Positions 50,827 through 61,376 are shown, counted from the first letter of the stretch. The stretch is 64,000 bases of DNA from Aculops lycopersici (GCA_015350385.1 WNKI01000002.1:8272947-8336946), one strand, 5' to 3'. Notes: a model not told the origin generated them from the letters alone. Numbers and translations: made by a program.

Positions 50827-52329
50827 TCAACTGAAACCACTTGTTGTTGATGCAGTTGAGGTTGAAGCTGAGATTGTTGCGTTCGATTCTGATGCTGAGG
50901 TTGCTGTTGTTGATGTTGACGAAACGATTAAATCATCCTCAGTGTTGACCACTGTTCTCACCTCGACGTAATCCAAAATTTCGCTCAACTTTTTGTAATA
51001 ATCCATGTGACCGCCAACAAGTGGCGTTAGATCAACATTCTTCACTCGCCTATCCTGCCACTTAATCTCCTGCAAGCCGGCCACTCTTATTGCGGCCGAT
51101 GAGGTCCGGTACAAAAATTTAAGCAGCCAATCGCTTGATGAGTAACCATTAACTATGCGTCCACTTACAACTCGACTCAAGGGTTTCCATTGATCTACGG
51201 AGGCGGTAACAGGCGCGCCTAGCATGACAACGTCGCCTATGATTCCCTCGCTATCTTTGCGCTGAGCCAGCTCTTGTAAGCAGAAAAATATAACCCTAGC
51301 TCCGAGGCTAAAGCCAATGAGCGAGGCGGGTCGCTTGCCTTGTTGTCGAGACATTAGAACATCGGCTAGATGCTTTCCGGCTTCAGCCGATCGGCCAACG
51401 CAACAATCCCACGGGTTGTCAATAATGTTTGCAATGGATATTAATGCAGTCGGCCAAGCTAGTGATGCCATAACGCTGGCCAGAAATGTGTACTTAAGCG
51501 CCTCTTGGGTTGCATAGGAAACAACAAAACTCAGAAGATAGTCCATGGCTCGACTTAATTCCAAAAGATACTTGGATTCATAACATAAACAATATTGCTC
51601 TTTGGTGTTGCGTAAACTTTTCCACGGCTTTGCAAATTGATGCTCGCCCTCGTCCGATATCCAACCTGAAATTGCAATTGTAATTGTGAGAGATGTTTGA
51701 TCAAATTCGGGACTCAACGATTGGAAGGCAAACTCCTCCAGGTCGCCTATGCGCTTTTGCATCTTCGAAGCCGTTAAGCCGGCACCCGCAACTCCAAATA
51801 AAGAGCCCACGACTCCGGCCGCCGCCGAGCTCATTACAATAGTTCCAGCACCGATGACACCTGCAAAAGCACTTGCGACTATAGGAGCTGCAAGGCCACC
51901 TGTTACACCAATCACAGCACCACCACCCAAGGAGGCCAATCCAATCATGAGGTACTTTTTGATCCTCTTCCTAGACTCCCTCTTCTCGCGATCCTTCTCC
52001 AAATCTAGGTCAACCACAATCTTATCATCCCTTTCCCCCTCGAGCTCGTGTTTTTGAGCCTGTAATAGCAATTCATAAATGGATTCACAATGTAATTCGA
52101 CTAGATCACGTGGTATACCGAGCAATTCGGCCACTTCTATTATGAGGTAGTGAGATCTGGCATCGTATGATCCGCTACTAACTGACAACAATATAAGTTC
52201 TTCAATGAGTTTGAAATGTCCATATTGATAATTCGACTTGATCGAACTTAAGAATGTAAACTCGTCCTCGGTGGTAAACTCTGAGATGGATGTGATAACT
52301 TTTGAAGGCAACTTGAAGTGGTCAATCAT
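50827..52329 (-). CDS. TMCO4: TMCO4-like membrane protein with alpha/beta-hydrolase domain (DUF726)
   Basis: 500 residues from ATG 52329; the frame continues 24 codons further but only to a GTG, with TAA just before. A charged region (about 95-125) leads to Gly/Ala-rich membrane segments (about 126-190; LMIGLASLGGGAVIGVTGGL). The C-terminal half is a DUF726 hydrolase: ISGWISDEGEHQF, the nucleophile elbow GFSLGARV at about 339-346, VVMLGAPV, an Asp in SSDWLLKF and a His in GGHMDYY, giving a plausible Ser-Asp-His triad. TMCO4 and yeast Mil1/Yfl034W relatives are membrane-associated; the substrate is unknown. The tail after about residue 470 is Ser/Thr/Ala-rich. A good GTAAGTAT donor at about 52493 suggests a spliced, possibly noncoding, upstream exon. 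It is divergent from DDX18. Confidence 0.88.
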   Translation of the reverse strand: MIDHFKLPSKVITSISEFTTEDEFTFLSSIKSNYQYGHFKLIEELILLSVSSGSYDARSHYLIIEVAELLGIPRDLVELHCESIYELLLQAQKHELEGERDDKIVVDLDLEKDREKRESRKRIKKYLMIGLASLGGGAVIGVTGGLAAPIVASAFAGVIGAGTIVMSSAAAGVVGSLFGVAGAGLTASKMQKRIGDLEEFAFQSLSPEFDQTSLTITIAISGWISDEGEHQFAKPWKSLRNTKEQYCLCYESKYLLELSRAMDYLLSFVVSYATQEALKYTFLASVMASLAWPTALISIANIIDNPWDCCVGRSAEAGKHLADVLMSRQQGKRPASLIGFSLGARVIFFCLQELAQRKDSEGIIGDVVMLGAPVTASVDQWKPLSRVVSGRIVNGYSSSDWLLKFLYRTSSAAIRVAGLQEIKWQDRRVKNVDLTPLVGGHMDYYKKLSEILDYVEVRTVVNTEDDLIVSSTSTTATSASESNATISASTSTASTTSGFS

Positions 52330-53095
52330 ACGTTTGAGAGTTACGGATCTAAAGCACCTTTTGAGTTGGCGTTGTTGTCGTTGTAGATTGTAAGAATTCA
52401 CGAAGAGTTAGCTGTTGTTTACACCTGTTGTAGATTAGCTGGGAATGATTTTTGCGCAACAGGTTGAATGTATACTTACTCATGATACTGTTCCGGATAC
52501 AATTGGTTGAGTTTAATAGCACATAACGAGCATAGAGAAAAACTGACCACATCGTTTATGGTATCACTTGATGTGGTTGAGTTACTTGTGTCAGAGGGTA
52601 AACAATCTGTTGAATCCAACTCTGCCATTTCTCACAATATCGCTGCGATGGATGCAACTTGATGAATTAATTATCCTATGGTTGTAATGATGGTGGTGAT
52701 TATAGTCCATTATTACTGCCTTGATTAGAGGCGACAGTGTGAAATTGATATCAAAACATCGAAGATCCAAGTTGTGGTGATATAATCGTCGTGTATCGGT
52801 TTGTAGGCTCCATAAGAAGCCCCGAGCAACCTGTGACAAGTGCAGATTTTTTACAAGTGCGCAATACTCTCATGACGTCGTTCACATAACAATTGAAAAC
52901 AGGTTCAAATAATGGCGCGCAATAACTAAGCACATGTTAAAGGGACTGTTTTTGCCCGAGCTCGGCTCACGTGTTTTCTCAATGCTCGCACGAGGAATGA
53001 AAGTTTACTGTTTCTAATCTCGCTTCTCTCCAATATGTCTTATTATTGAGTTGATTATAATTGAATATCTGAATTTTCTGCTTAGTACCTCCAAA
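52330..53095. other. shared upstream region of TMCO4 (-) and DDX18 (+)
   Basis: 766 bases separate the two start codons. On the minus strand a strong donor (GTAAGTATA) and AG acceptors near 52422-52436 suggest a 5' UTR intron of TMCO4. Towards DDX18 a CACGTG E-box stands at 52968-52973. Short frames here are not convincing genes. Confidence 0.5.
52968..52973. promoter_or_regulatory. CACGTG E-box upstream of DDX18
   Basis: A canonical Myc/Max-type E-box sits 123 bases before the DDX18 ATG. The fly orthologue pitchoune is a known Myc target. CACGTG also occurs elsewhere in the window (for example near 10021, 41740 and 44732), so position is the only support. Confidence 0.3.
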
Positions 53096-54667
53096 ATGCC
53101 AGACTTCGAAGATAAAACTGCTAAAGGCACAAAGAAAAAGTCTAAGAGTCCATTGAAAAGCGCAATGGAAAGTTTAGAACAGAAGAATGAAAACCCGAAA
53201 GATCAGGAGGAGAAGGAGCCAGAAAAGGTTGTCGAAAGCCCCAAAAAGTCACAAGATACTAACCGAACACCATTCGCTACCCTTGAGGGCAAGATCAACA
53301 ACAAACTTTTAACTGCAATCCCTTTCCCATATATGACAGAAATCCAAGAAAAGTCTATTCCCCATCTACTAGCTGGAGAAGATCTAGTTGGTGCTGCAAA
53401 AACAGGATCAGGAAAAACCCTGTCCTTCCTTATTCCAGCCATAGAGTTGATGAGCACCCATAGATTCAATCATCGCAGTGGAACAGGTGTCATCATCATC
53501 TCGCCAACAAGAGAATTAGCGATGCAAATCTTTACAGTGCTCAAGTCACTCATGAGAAATTACAGTCAAACTTATGGCCTGTTGATTGGGGGCGTCGATC
53601 GAAGGGAAGAAGCAACGAAGCTGATGAAAGGAGTTAATATAGTAGTCGCCACGCCAGGTAGATTGTTAGATCATATGAAGAACACAGAAAAATTTGTCTA
53701 CAAGGATCTGAAGTGTCTTGTAATCGATGAGGCCGACAAGATTCTAGATATCGGATTTGAGGAAGATATGAAGCAAATCCTCAAACTATTGCCACAAGAT
53801 AGACAAACTGCGTTGTTCAGCGCCACCCTTACTTCCAAAACCAACGACCTCATCCAGTTAGCTGTTAGAGATAATGCCGTCAGGATTGGAATCGAAGAAA
53901 ACAAGAATGATGCGACAGTTTCAGGGTTAGAGCAAGGCTTTGTTATTGTTCCTAGCGACAAAAGATTTCTAATCTTGTACACATTTTTACGAAAAAATAA
54001 GAAGAAGAAAATTATGGTATTTTTCTCATCATGTGATGCTGTTAGATTTTACTACGAGCTGCTCAACTATATAGAATTACCGGTCACCTGTCTACATGGT
54101 AAACAAAAACAATCTGTTAGATCTAGGACATTTTCACAATTTTCCAATTCTCAGACAGGAACCATGCTATGCACGGATGTTGCGGCGAGAGGTTTAGATA
54201 TACCAAATGTAGATTGGATTGTTCAATACGATCCACCTGATGATCCAAAGGAGTACATTCATCGTGTTGGTAGAACGGCCAGAGGCATAGACAAACGTGG
54301 CAATGCACTATTGATCATTAGGCCGGAAGAGCAAGATTTCCTCTCTTATCTCAAGTCGGCCAAGATTCCATTGCAAGAGTACGAGCTTTCTTGGACGAAG
54401 GTTGCCAACATTCAAGAGCAGCTTGAGAAGCTCGTTGCCAAAAACTACGCCTTGAATATTTCGGCCAAGGAAGCTTTCAGATCTTACGTTCGAGCATACA
54501 ATTCGCACAGTCTGAAAGACATCTTCAACACCAAGACCCTAGATTTGGTCGCCGTCGCTAGATCCTTCGGGTTTGAGCATCCTCCTCCAGTCGAGCTGCC
54601 TGCTCAGTCCATCAAGAGGAAGAAAATGAAGCAACACCCAATGAATAAGAAGAAAGTCTTCACCTAA
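53096..54667 (+). CDS. DDX18: DDX18/Has1 (pitchoune) DEAD-box RNA helicase
   Basis: 523 residues from ATG 53096 (MPDFEDKTAKG); the frame before it begins only with TTG. All helicase motifs are present in order: MTEIQEKSIPHLLAGED (Q motif), AKTGSGKT (I, about 116), PTRELAMQ (Ia), TPGRLLD (Ib), DEAD (II, about 220), SAT (III), then LHGKQKQ, DVAARGLD (V) and HRVGRTARG (VI, about 390). The C-terminal YVRAYNSHSLKDIFNTKTLDL matches Has1/DDX18, a nucleolar helicase needed for large-subunit and U14 snoRNA steps of ribosome assembly. The Lys-rich N-terminal extension is shorter than in vertebrates (about 670 residues in total). Single exon. A CACGTG E-box lies upstream. Confidence 0.95.
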   Translation: MPDFEDKTAKGTKKKSKSPLKSAMESLEQKNENPKDQEEKEPEKVVESPKKSQDTNRTPFATLEGKINNKLLTAIPFPYMTEIQEKSIPHLLAGEDLVGAAKTGSGKTLSFLIPAIELMSTHRFNHRSGTGVIIISPTRELAMQIFTVLKSLMRNYSQTYGLLIGGVDRREEATKLMKGVNIVVATPGRLLDHMKNTEKFVYKDLKCLVIDEADKILDIGFEEDMKQILKLLPQDRQTALFSATLTSKTNDLIQLAVRDNAVRIGIEENKNDATVSGLEQGFVIVPSDKRFLILYTFLRKNKKKKIMVFFSSCDAVRFYYELLNYIELPVTCLHGKQKQSVRSRTFSQFSNSQTGTMLCTDVAARGLDIPNVDWIVQYDPPDDPKEYIHRVGRTARGIDKRGNALLIIRPEEQDFLSYLKSAKIPLQEYELSWTKVANIQEQLEKLVAKNYALNISAKEAFRSYVRAYNSHSLKDIFNTKTLDLVAVARSFGFEHPPPVELPAQSIKRKKMKQHPMNKKKVFT

Positions 54668-54684
54668 ATTTAATCACTAAGCAT

Positions 54685-54690
54685 ATTAAA
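54685..54690 (+). terminator. ATTAAA polyadenylation signal of DDX18
   Basis: ATTAAA lies about 18 bases after the stop codon; AATAATTT follows. It is the nearest variant signal on this strand. Confidence 0.4.
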
Positions 54691-54934
54691 GAGAATAATT
54701 TACTACACAACTATGAAAGATTGTTGATTTCTATCAGTTTGAATCGTATGATTAGCGGAAATGGATGCCGCAGTGATAATCGACTCTTCGAATTCAAATT
54801 CTAATAGCATTATCAACTTCGACACCTCAATCAAATAATAAATGGGACCCAAGAGACTATAGTTGTTGGACAAGACAAAAAAAATAAATTGATCATTGTG
54901 CCCGCAAACGACAGCATCAATTCTAGTTTAATAG

Positions 54935-55656
54935 TTAAAATTTACCAGTTGAGATCTTCGTCATACCATTAAATTTCGAGCAATTTCCTCCATCTATATC
55001 AATGGTGCATCCATGGATTAAACTTGCCTTGTCCGAGCAAATAAAGACAATGGTATCGGCGACTTCCTTGGACTCGCCCACTCTATTTAGGCCAGTCATA
55101 GAAGAGAAACTTTCGATACCTTCAGGAGCAGAGAAGTTTGTGACAATCGGCCCTGGCGCCACGGTGAGCACCCTGACACCCTTGCCGTTAAGGGCATTGG
55201 CTAATGTTTTGGTTAACATCGATAGGCCAGCCTTTGAGATACAGTATGCGCCCATGGGTAGCGAAACTCTATCTGCAATCGATGAGACATTTATTGAGAC
55301 TCCCTTCGTCGTGGAACGGCTCGCTGGGCGATCCTGGTAGCCGCCATCAGGTTGACTTGGATAATATTCTGAAAGTCTTGATAGAAATCCGGATGATCGA
55401 ATGACAGTACCAAGTCGGCCGAAGTAAGCCACAACATCTCCAACTACAGGCTCGACCTCCTCCTTTTTTTCAAAATCCGTTTGAATGAAGAGGAAGTTAT
55501 CTTTTTACTTGCCGGGTGAGGCTTCGACGAGTTTCGTGATTACTGTCTCTCGAGATTTCAACCTGTTATGGCCACTTTATAGCCCAACTTGGCAAACTCT
55601 AAAGCTGTTGCTTACCCAATACTCCCACTACCTCCTGTCACTAATACGATCTTCAT
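54935..55656 (-). pseudogene. short-chain dehydrogenase/reductase pseudogene
   Basis: The minus strand starts ATG with MKIVLVTGGSGSIG, the glycine-rich NAD(P)-binding motif of a classical SDR, but TAA follows immediately. The same frame resumes ATALEFAKLGYKVAITG and hits TGA where an Arg codon is expected. The frame then shifts: VEASPGK, another TAA, and FEKKEEVEPVVGDVVAYFG in a second frame. HPDFYQDFQNIIQVNLMAAT is readable only in a third frame, and GVSINVSSIADR, the catalytic GAYCISKAG (Tyr and Lys present) and the C terminus are back in the second. At least three stops and about three frameshifts prevent a full protein. Gaps are too short to be introns. Sequence error cannot be excluded but is unlikely for so many lesions. 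No intact parent is in the window. Confidence 0.82.
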
Positions 55657-56170
55657 ACTGTTTTGTATTTGATGCTTCTACAATATGTTGATCAATCACT
55701 TACCGTGTGAGAAAAAACAGGCTTTCCTGAGAAGGGAAAAGGAGGGGAAAAACCGTCTTTTCTCAGCTCGGCAGCTCACTCGCTCCTTCTTGACGATTCG
55801 GGTCTAGGCGCTCACAACCCTTGGACGTTATGATGCAGAGCGACTGAAAAAAGAGTTAACAAATTGATTAGACGCAGAAAAGGAAGGGTCAAAACGGAGA
55901 ACGAAAAATCGAACTAACGCCAAAACGGCGCTTTAGTATTAGATTCTCTTCGTAGCACTGGTTTTGGCAGCGTAACATTCAGTCGTTGAGACTGTCGATT
56001 CCTGTTTTTTTGTTTCTCAGAACATAGAATGTCGTCGGATTTTGATTGTTTTATCCGATACATTTCAATAAGTTAGATACCTCAAGCTTATGGTCGAACT
56101 TAACTACGATATATTTGATCGTATTAAATCAATGTGTGAAGTAACACACACCATGATATCTAGAGTCAGG
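55657..56170. other. intergenic segment with repeat copy 2
   Basis: It lies between the SDR pseudogene start and the TMEM184 stop codon, both on the minus strand. It contains an A/G-rich stretch (about 55713-55765), the inverted repeat copy, and AT-rich sequence likely to be the TMEM184 3' UTR. No gene is seen. Confidence 0.55.
55873..55948 (-). repeat. dispersed repeat, copy 2 (inverted)
   Basis: Read on the minus strand, this segment matches 41051-41128 over 76-78 bases with roughly five substitutions and two one-base gaps. It stands about 220 bases upstream of the SDR pseudogene start, in the same orientation as that pseudogene. Confidence 0.85.
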
Positions 56171-57382
56171 CTATTGCTGGTGGTCGAATGTAGAATGGTC
56201 GCCCCGTGATCTCTGATTGTCCACGAGGGGGGCTCCATCAGCACTGTCTAGAGAATCGGATTGTTGGAACTTGGCTCTCTGATCGTCAGTGATGCTCCCA
56301 CTAGGTCCTCCCCTGTTTCCATTTGACGTAGACTGATACTGCGTGTATTGCTGATATTGGGGATGGAAGTTATGTATAGCATCTGTCATGATGTCCCTGG
56401 GATTTATCGTCTCTTTAAGGCTGCTTGAGATACTCTGCATTGTTACAGACCGGCCACAGGAGTCTCCGTAGCTGTAAATCTCATAAGGGAACGCATAACG
56501 AAGAGCTATAGCTGCGAAGAACATCTCGATACAGAGGAAGAAGTTTTGATACCCAGCAGCTACTGCTCCAGGGACAGCGTCTTCTGTGTACGGTTTCAAG
56601 ATACCAATCTTTTCCAGTAAAGCTAATAAAACGCCTTGCCAGAATGACATGAAGATAATAGACTTGACTGATAGAAACTTCCACACTGGCTCATAGGGCG
56701 ACAAGAGATCCTTCGTTGCTTGATAGAATAATATCAAACCATAGAGAGCTAACGAAACGCTTGTATTGTTGACCATTGTTATGTATATGTAGCTATTTCC
56801 AAAACTCCAGTCACCATCCTTGTAGCGCCCAGTCGCTTGAAGTAAAAGGGTAAGCGCTGACATGAGAGGTTTGATGATACAAAACTGGAGTGTGGCTTGC
56901 TTGCAAAACCGCAGGAAACCTAGTGTGTAAGTGCGGCCTTGGAATAAACAGGTGCCATAGTACCAGCTAGTCTGTATGGGTTTGCCTCTAATTTCTGACA
57001 TGATATTATTTTCGCCACCCAGGTATTCGTAACATAAACTCATGAAGTTGTAAATCACGAATGCTTCATACCAATCGCGAATGCTATCGAAATACACGTA
57101 GGTTGAACGGGTAATGAAGAATAGTGATAGCCATGAATCAAATCCGAAGATTGGTATAATGAATAAAATTCTGACAATGCATCTTTGTTCGCTTTGTAAT
57201 GTGTAGAATCTTAGATGCTGATAAATATGGTGGCATGAGATTAGAATGGCAGCCCAGACAAAGGTGGCTGCTGTCAAATGGGCAAGAGTTGTCTGAAGGA
57301 ACAGGGGTAACTCTTTGTCCTGAGAGTTAGCGCTTACTGGCGCTACAATGTTGGTTAATGTCTTGGTTATCTCTTCAGCCAT
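56171..57382 (-). CDS. TMEM184-family seven-pass membrane protein
   Basis: 403 residues from ATG 57382 (MAEEITKTL); the longer frame starts only with TTG. About seven hydrophobic helices are visible, beginning at LTAATFVWAAILISC. Diagnostic segments are QRCIVRILFIIPIFGFDSWL, YEAFVIYNFMSLCYEYLGGE, FCIIKPLMSALTLLLQATGRY and YEPVWKFLSVKSIIFMSFWQ, all typical of TMEM184A/B. This family is related to organic solute transporter subunit alpha and is found on endosomal and plasma membranes; TMEM184B acts in axon maintenance and vesicle trafficking, and TMEM184A has been proposed to bind heparin. The cytosolic C-terminal tail is Ser/Gln/Asp-rich. Single exon. Which paralogue it represents cannot be settled. 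Confidence 0.93.
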   Translation of the reverse strand: MAEEITKTLTNIVAPVSANSQDKELPLFLQTTLAHLTAATFVWAAILISCHHIYQHLRFYTLQSEQRCIVRILFIIPIFGFDSWLSLFFITRSTYVYFDSIRDWYEAFVIYNFMSLCYEYLGGENNIMSEIRGKPIQTSWYYGTCLFQGRTYTLGFLRFCKQATLQFCIIKPLMSALTLLLQATGRYKDGDWSFGNSYIYITMVNNTSVSLALYGLILFYQATKDLLSPYEPVWKFLSVKSIIFMSFWQGVLLALLEKIGILKPYTEDAVPGAVAAGYQNFFLCIEMFFAAIALRYAFPYEIYSYGDSCGRSVTMQSISSSLKETINPRDIMTDAIHNFHPQYQQYTQYQSTSNGNRGGPSGSITDDQRAKFQQSDSLDSADGAPLVDNQRSRGDHSTFDHQQ

Positions 57383-58539
57383 GTTGAGATGGCCAGGTTG
57401 TCTTATCTTTGTTATTAGATTCAATTTGAGATTCTTTTTTTATATTCTACAGTTTGCTTTTCTATGTTCATGGATCGATTTCAACAGGGAAGACTAGATT
57501 CAGTTGTTTCGGATGAATATAATACTTATCTCTTAAGCTAGTGTGATGTCTAATGGTCACTTGTTATTAAGCTTGTTCCATATCTCGAGAGATTGTTGTG
57601 TGAGATCTTCCTCTCGATTTAAATGCAAATAGAATGGTGGTTGATCTAATTTTCCAGATTGTTTATGTAATAATTTGGTTAACAGTTTCGTTGGTTAGTA
57701 GAACATTATAATCTAATAATATCTTTTATGCTTACTAGTGCCACTTCGTAACATTGTTTACTTGTTTCTTTCCAATAAATAAAATTATACCTATGCATTG
57801 ATTCCTCCAAAAGTCAATAAATTGTACGCCAATAATTTGTAAATTTGACATCATCTGAGGTTCAAATAACAACAACATTCTAGATTTAAACAGCTGTCAT
57901 GTTGTGCAGTATTGACCTTGACACAGAGGCTAGCAGTAACTGGGACTGGAGATTCTGGCGAGACCTGTTTTCTATAACGCTCTGCGCGATGCAGTGCAGC
58001 CCTTTACTTCGCAGTAGTCATTGCTTTTGCTGCAGGAATTCTGCAACACTGATGATTCGCTCTCTATACTGCAGTCTACAGTGCTTGCTTAAAGTCACCA
58101 TTTGTACCATTGTTATAACCCGTTACGCAGACAATTTTTTAATCTCTGAATTAACTAAAGCTTCATTAGAAAATTAATGATTCCTGAATGCTAGGCAAAC
58201 TGATAGATTCCTAAAAAATGTAATATATATAATAAGTTCGCGTCCTGGAGTTTCAGAAATACCCCATATACACAATATTTTTTGAATTAGCGCGCGCAAA
58301 TAAGGCAGAGTCCACACACGATGTGCGCTGCAAGCAATGAGACATGTCTATCTGACTCTCTCTCTCTCTCTCTCCATCGTATTCTATCCTGGTTCACATG
58401 TTTATCATTAGCGGATGTCTTATAGATGTCCAACTAGGTGATATATTCTGACACCATACAGATATTATTTATTCTTTAGCAAATCAACATAAACAATAAG
58501 AAATTAAGATCAAGTCCAATCAGAAATCTTAATATAACT
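57383..58539. other. shared upstream region of TMEM184 (-) and eIF3d (+)
   Basis: 1.16 kb between divergent start codons, mainly AT-rich, with a CT tract at about 58357-58374. A 92-codon ATG frame at 57899-58177 is Cys-rich and Leu/Ser-rich but resembles nothing known and is probably chance. Confidence 0.5.
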
Positions 58540-60350
58540 ATGGCGTCATTCTCCGATATGGCAGCTGCCTTGTTGGAAAACCTCAACAACGCAGGTGAGT
58601 AGCACGTTGTCTTTGCCCATGTGCAAATAGCTTGCCTTTCTTTAATTTATACTAATTATAATGCCATCTATTCCACTATGTAAAACGAGCAGACCCAATG
58701 GCATGGGGCCCAACAAAAGTGCCAGAAAAGTTCAAGGATATGCCTTACCAGCCATTCTCAAAGAGCGACAAGGTGGGCAGAATCGCCGATTGGACTGGTC
58801 AAACCTACTCAGACCCTAGGCTGGCCAAGAAATATCAGCCTCATTTTGGCGGTGGCCAACAGAATGCCTACTTTGCCGACGATGATGATGGTAACTACCA
58901 ACTTGTCGATGCTGCGAGAGGTCCAGTAACAAGTAGAGTCAAGACGAGGCTAGCACGCATGGGTCCACGTGGTGGCAATTGGCGCGGTAGGCCTGGTGGC
59001 AGACAACTCACCGCCCAGCAGTTGCTTTTAGCTAAAAACAAGAATGCAAGATCACAGACAGCTCAAGGTAGAAACAAGTTCCAGGGTCGCCAAGACCCTA
59101 GGAGAAGATTCGATAACAAGAATAACATGAAGAAGCGTGATGCTAGTGTTTTCGTTCAACCAACATGGGAAATTCTTGAGGAAATGGACTTCCCTCGTCT
59201 AGCTAAACTCAACTTACCAGGTGTCGGCGAAGCCAAGGATATCTATGTGTGTGGTGCACTAGAATATTATGATAGGTCGTATGACAGAATCAATTGTAAA
59301 CAAGGCAAGATTTTACAACAAACTAATCGTGTGCACCACAAAGTCACCACCACAGATGATCCAATTATTAGGAAGTTATCGAAGTCAGAGGGAAATGTGT
59401 TTGCTACAGATTCAATAATTGCAACTCTGATGTGCGCCCCGCGGTCTGTCGCATCATGGGATATCGTAGTCCAGAGGGTTGGAAACAAGTTGTTCTTCGA
59501 TAAACGAGATGAATCAGACTTCGACCTACTGACAGTACACGAGACAGCCACAGATATGCCATTCTTGGATGATTCTGCAAATGGTGTAAATGCACCCCGT
59601 CACCTAGCCCTAGAAGCAACGTACATCAACTTTAACTTCTCTCAGCAAGTCTTGAAAACTGGCGAAGCCAAGTACGAGTTCCCAAATCCAAATCCATTTG
59701 TTGACAAGGATGAAACAAGTGAGGTTAGCTCTGTTGCATATCGGTATAGGAAGTGGAAGCTGGGTGACGACGTAACATTGGTGGTTAGATGCGAGCATGA
59801 TGCAGTCACAGTTGGCGGCAACCCAAATGATAAGCCACAATTTATAACTATCAAGGCCTTCAACGAGTGGGGTGACTCAAAGACGACAAACACCATCGAT
59901 TGGCGTCAAAAGTTAGATGTTCAACGTGGCGCGGTTCTAGCCAGTGAGCTTAAGAACAACTCGAATAAGCTAGGCAAATGGACAATTCAGGCACTATTGA
60001 GCGGCTCAGACTACATCAAGTTCGGCTACGTCTCTCGAGTTCATGCCAAGGACTCAAGTAAGCACATTATTCTCGGCACACAATCCTTCCGGCCGAAAGA
60101 GTTTGCTGGCCAGATCAACCTTAACATGGATAACGCATGGGGTATCTTGAGATGTATCATTGACTATTGTCTCAAGCTACCCGAAGGCAGATACCTGATC
60201 CTCAAAGACCCAAACAAGCCACTGTTAGTTTTGTACAATGTACCAAACAATGCATTCTCTAGTGAGGACGAGAAGGATGACGACGATGATGAGGACGAGG
60301 AGCAATCCAGCCAACGAAAGTCCTCGTCGCAAGCAGTTGCTGATAGTTGA
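58540..60350 (+). CDS. eIF3d: eIF3d, translation initiation factor 3 subunit d, two exons
   Basis: Exon 1 (58540-58594) encodes MASFSDMAAALLENLNNA; a 98-bp GTGAGT..GCAG intron splits the next Asp codon, and exon 2 (58693-60350) continues PMAWGPTKVPEKFKDMPYQP. The product is 570 residues (human about 548). Other landmarks are the W-x(n)-F start region (SKSDKVGRIADWTGQTY), an RGG-like basic segment (about 100-160), FVQPTWEILEEMDFPRLAKL, LMCAPRSVASWDIVV, LALEATYINFNFSQQV and TIKAFNEWGDSKTTNTIDWR. eIF3d is the peripheral eIF3 subunit that can bind the mRNA cap itself and so directs eIF4E-independent initiation. The C terminus is strongly acidic (about 535-555) and then Ser/Gln-rich. The short first exon matches the conserved N terminus well. 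Confidence 0.96.
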
Positions 60351-60389
60351 ATTATTAGATGAATATGATTTAAATTCCCTCAAAAACAC

Positions 60390-60395
60390 AATAAA
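60390..60395 (+). terminator. AATAAA polyadenylation signal of eIF3d
   Basis: AATAAA about 40 bases after the eIF3d stop codon, followed by a T-rich stretch. Confidence 0.65.
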
Positions 60396-61340
60396 TTTTG
60401 TACATAACTATAAACCAGAAAGATTTCAGAAACAGAGTTTTATTGATACCTTGTTAGAGAGACCACCTCGTCGGTTCACTATGATAAAACTTTACATTTT
60501 CTCTCCCTAAAAATCCCAGAAGCAGCCGTACCATGAAATTAATCTCACGTGCGGTGCACTCCTCTCTCATGACGAAGTTCATTCCCCTTTGTCAGGAGCA
60601 GGTGACCGTATACTTGATTAAATTACACAATATCAGTGATGACAGATTGAAGGAGAATCAAGGTTTATGAAATGTAAGGAAAAAGCAAACTGCTATATTA
60701 GCATACATTGCAGTTGGTGAGTGTATGTAATATACGGTTAGATTTGAAATTAGCCTCGGAAAACTGGTCGGTAATACTCATGACAACATATGCGCTAGTA
60801 TTGATGCCAATACCAAGCTAAGACTTGAAGGGCAAATTGCTTTTCATTGAATATCGACCAGTCGAGCGAGCGCTCGCTTTGCACAAAAGCTAGCTTCACC
60901 AAGCTAATCGCAAGGGAGGGAGCGACCAGGTAACAGGTGAGGTTTTGCAAGTGCACAGTTACCCCAACTTTCCACCATCTCAACCGCTTCAAACTTTGAC
61001 AGTTTGATTCTAGGCCACCACAATCCGAGTGATGTTGAGGGTTTTTGGTAAAGCGGGAGGTAGAAAATTGGCTTGGCGATGAATCAGTCTGATGCTGATG
61101 TTAAGCTACAGCTGTAGCAAGAGTAATGTCTTGCTCTTGAAACAGGTTTCGTCGCTGTCGAGCGACGATGACGGCAAGACACCAGTGTCGCTCACCATCA
61201 TCCAATGCGACATGACAACCCATTGTTAGTAGTGATCAATTGGTTACAGGTTGAAGGTTTTATTTCGAGATCAGTGGCGCAAGCGCATTGGAACTCGAGA
61301 TCGATTGATCGGAGAGGAGAAAGTGAAGATCGTATTGCGT
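60396..61340. other. intergenic segment upstream of the small secreted peptide gene
   Basis: No convincing frame. It holds several CAGGT-type motifs, including two nine bases apart near 60928-60940, and may act as upstream regulatory DNA for the peptide gene. Confidence 0.5.
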
Positions 61341-61376
61341 TATATAAGATGGCTCTTGAGATTTTTATAATCAGAA
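61341..61376 (+). promoter_or_regulatory. TATA box and TCAG initiator of the small secreted peptide gene
   Basis: TATATAAG at 61341-61348 is followed by TCAGAA with its A at 61373, 32 bases from the start of the TATA box, the ideal spacing. The predicted 5' UTR is 93 bases. A strong TATA-Inr promoter is typical of tissue-specific secreted or cuticle genes. Confidence 0.6.

Noticed and set aside
57899..58177. 92-codon Cys-rich plus-strand frame between TMEM184 and eIF3d.
   Set aside because: No signal peptide, no regular cysteine pattern, and it lies in a region expected to hold two promoters.
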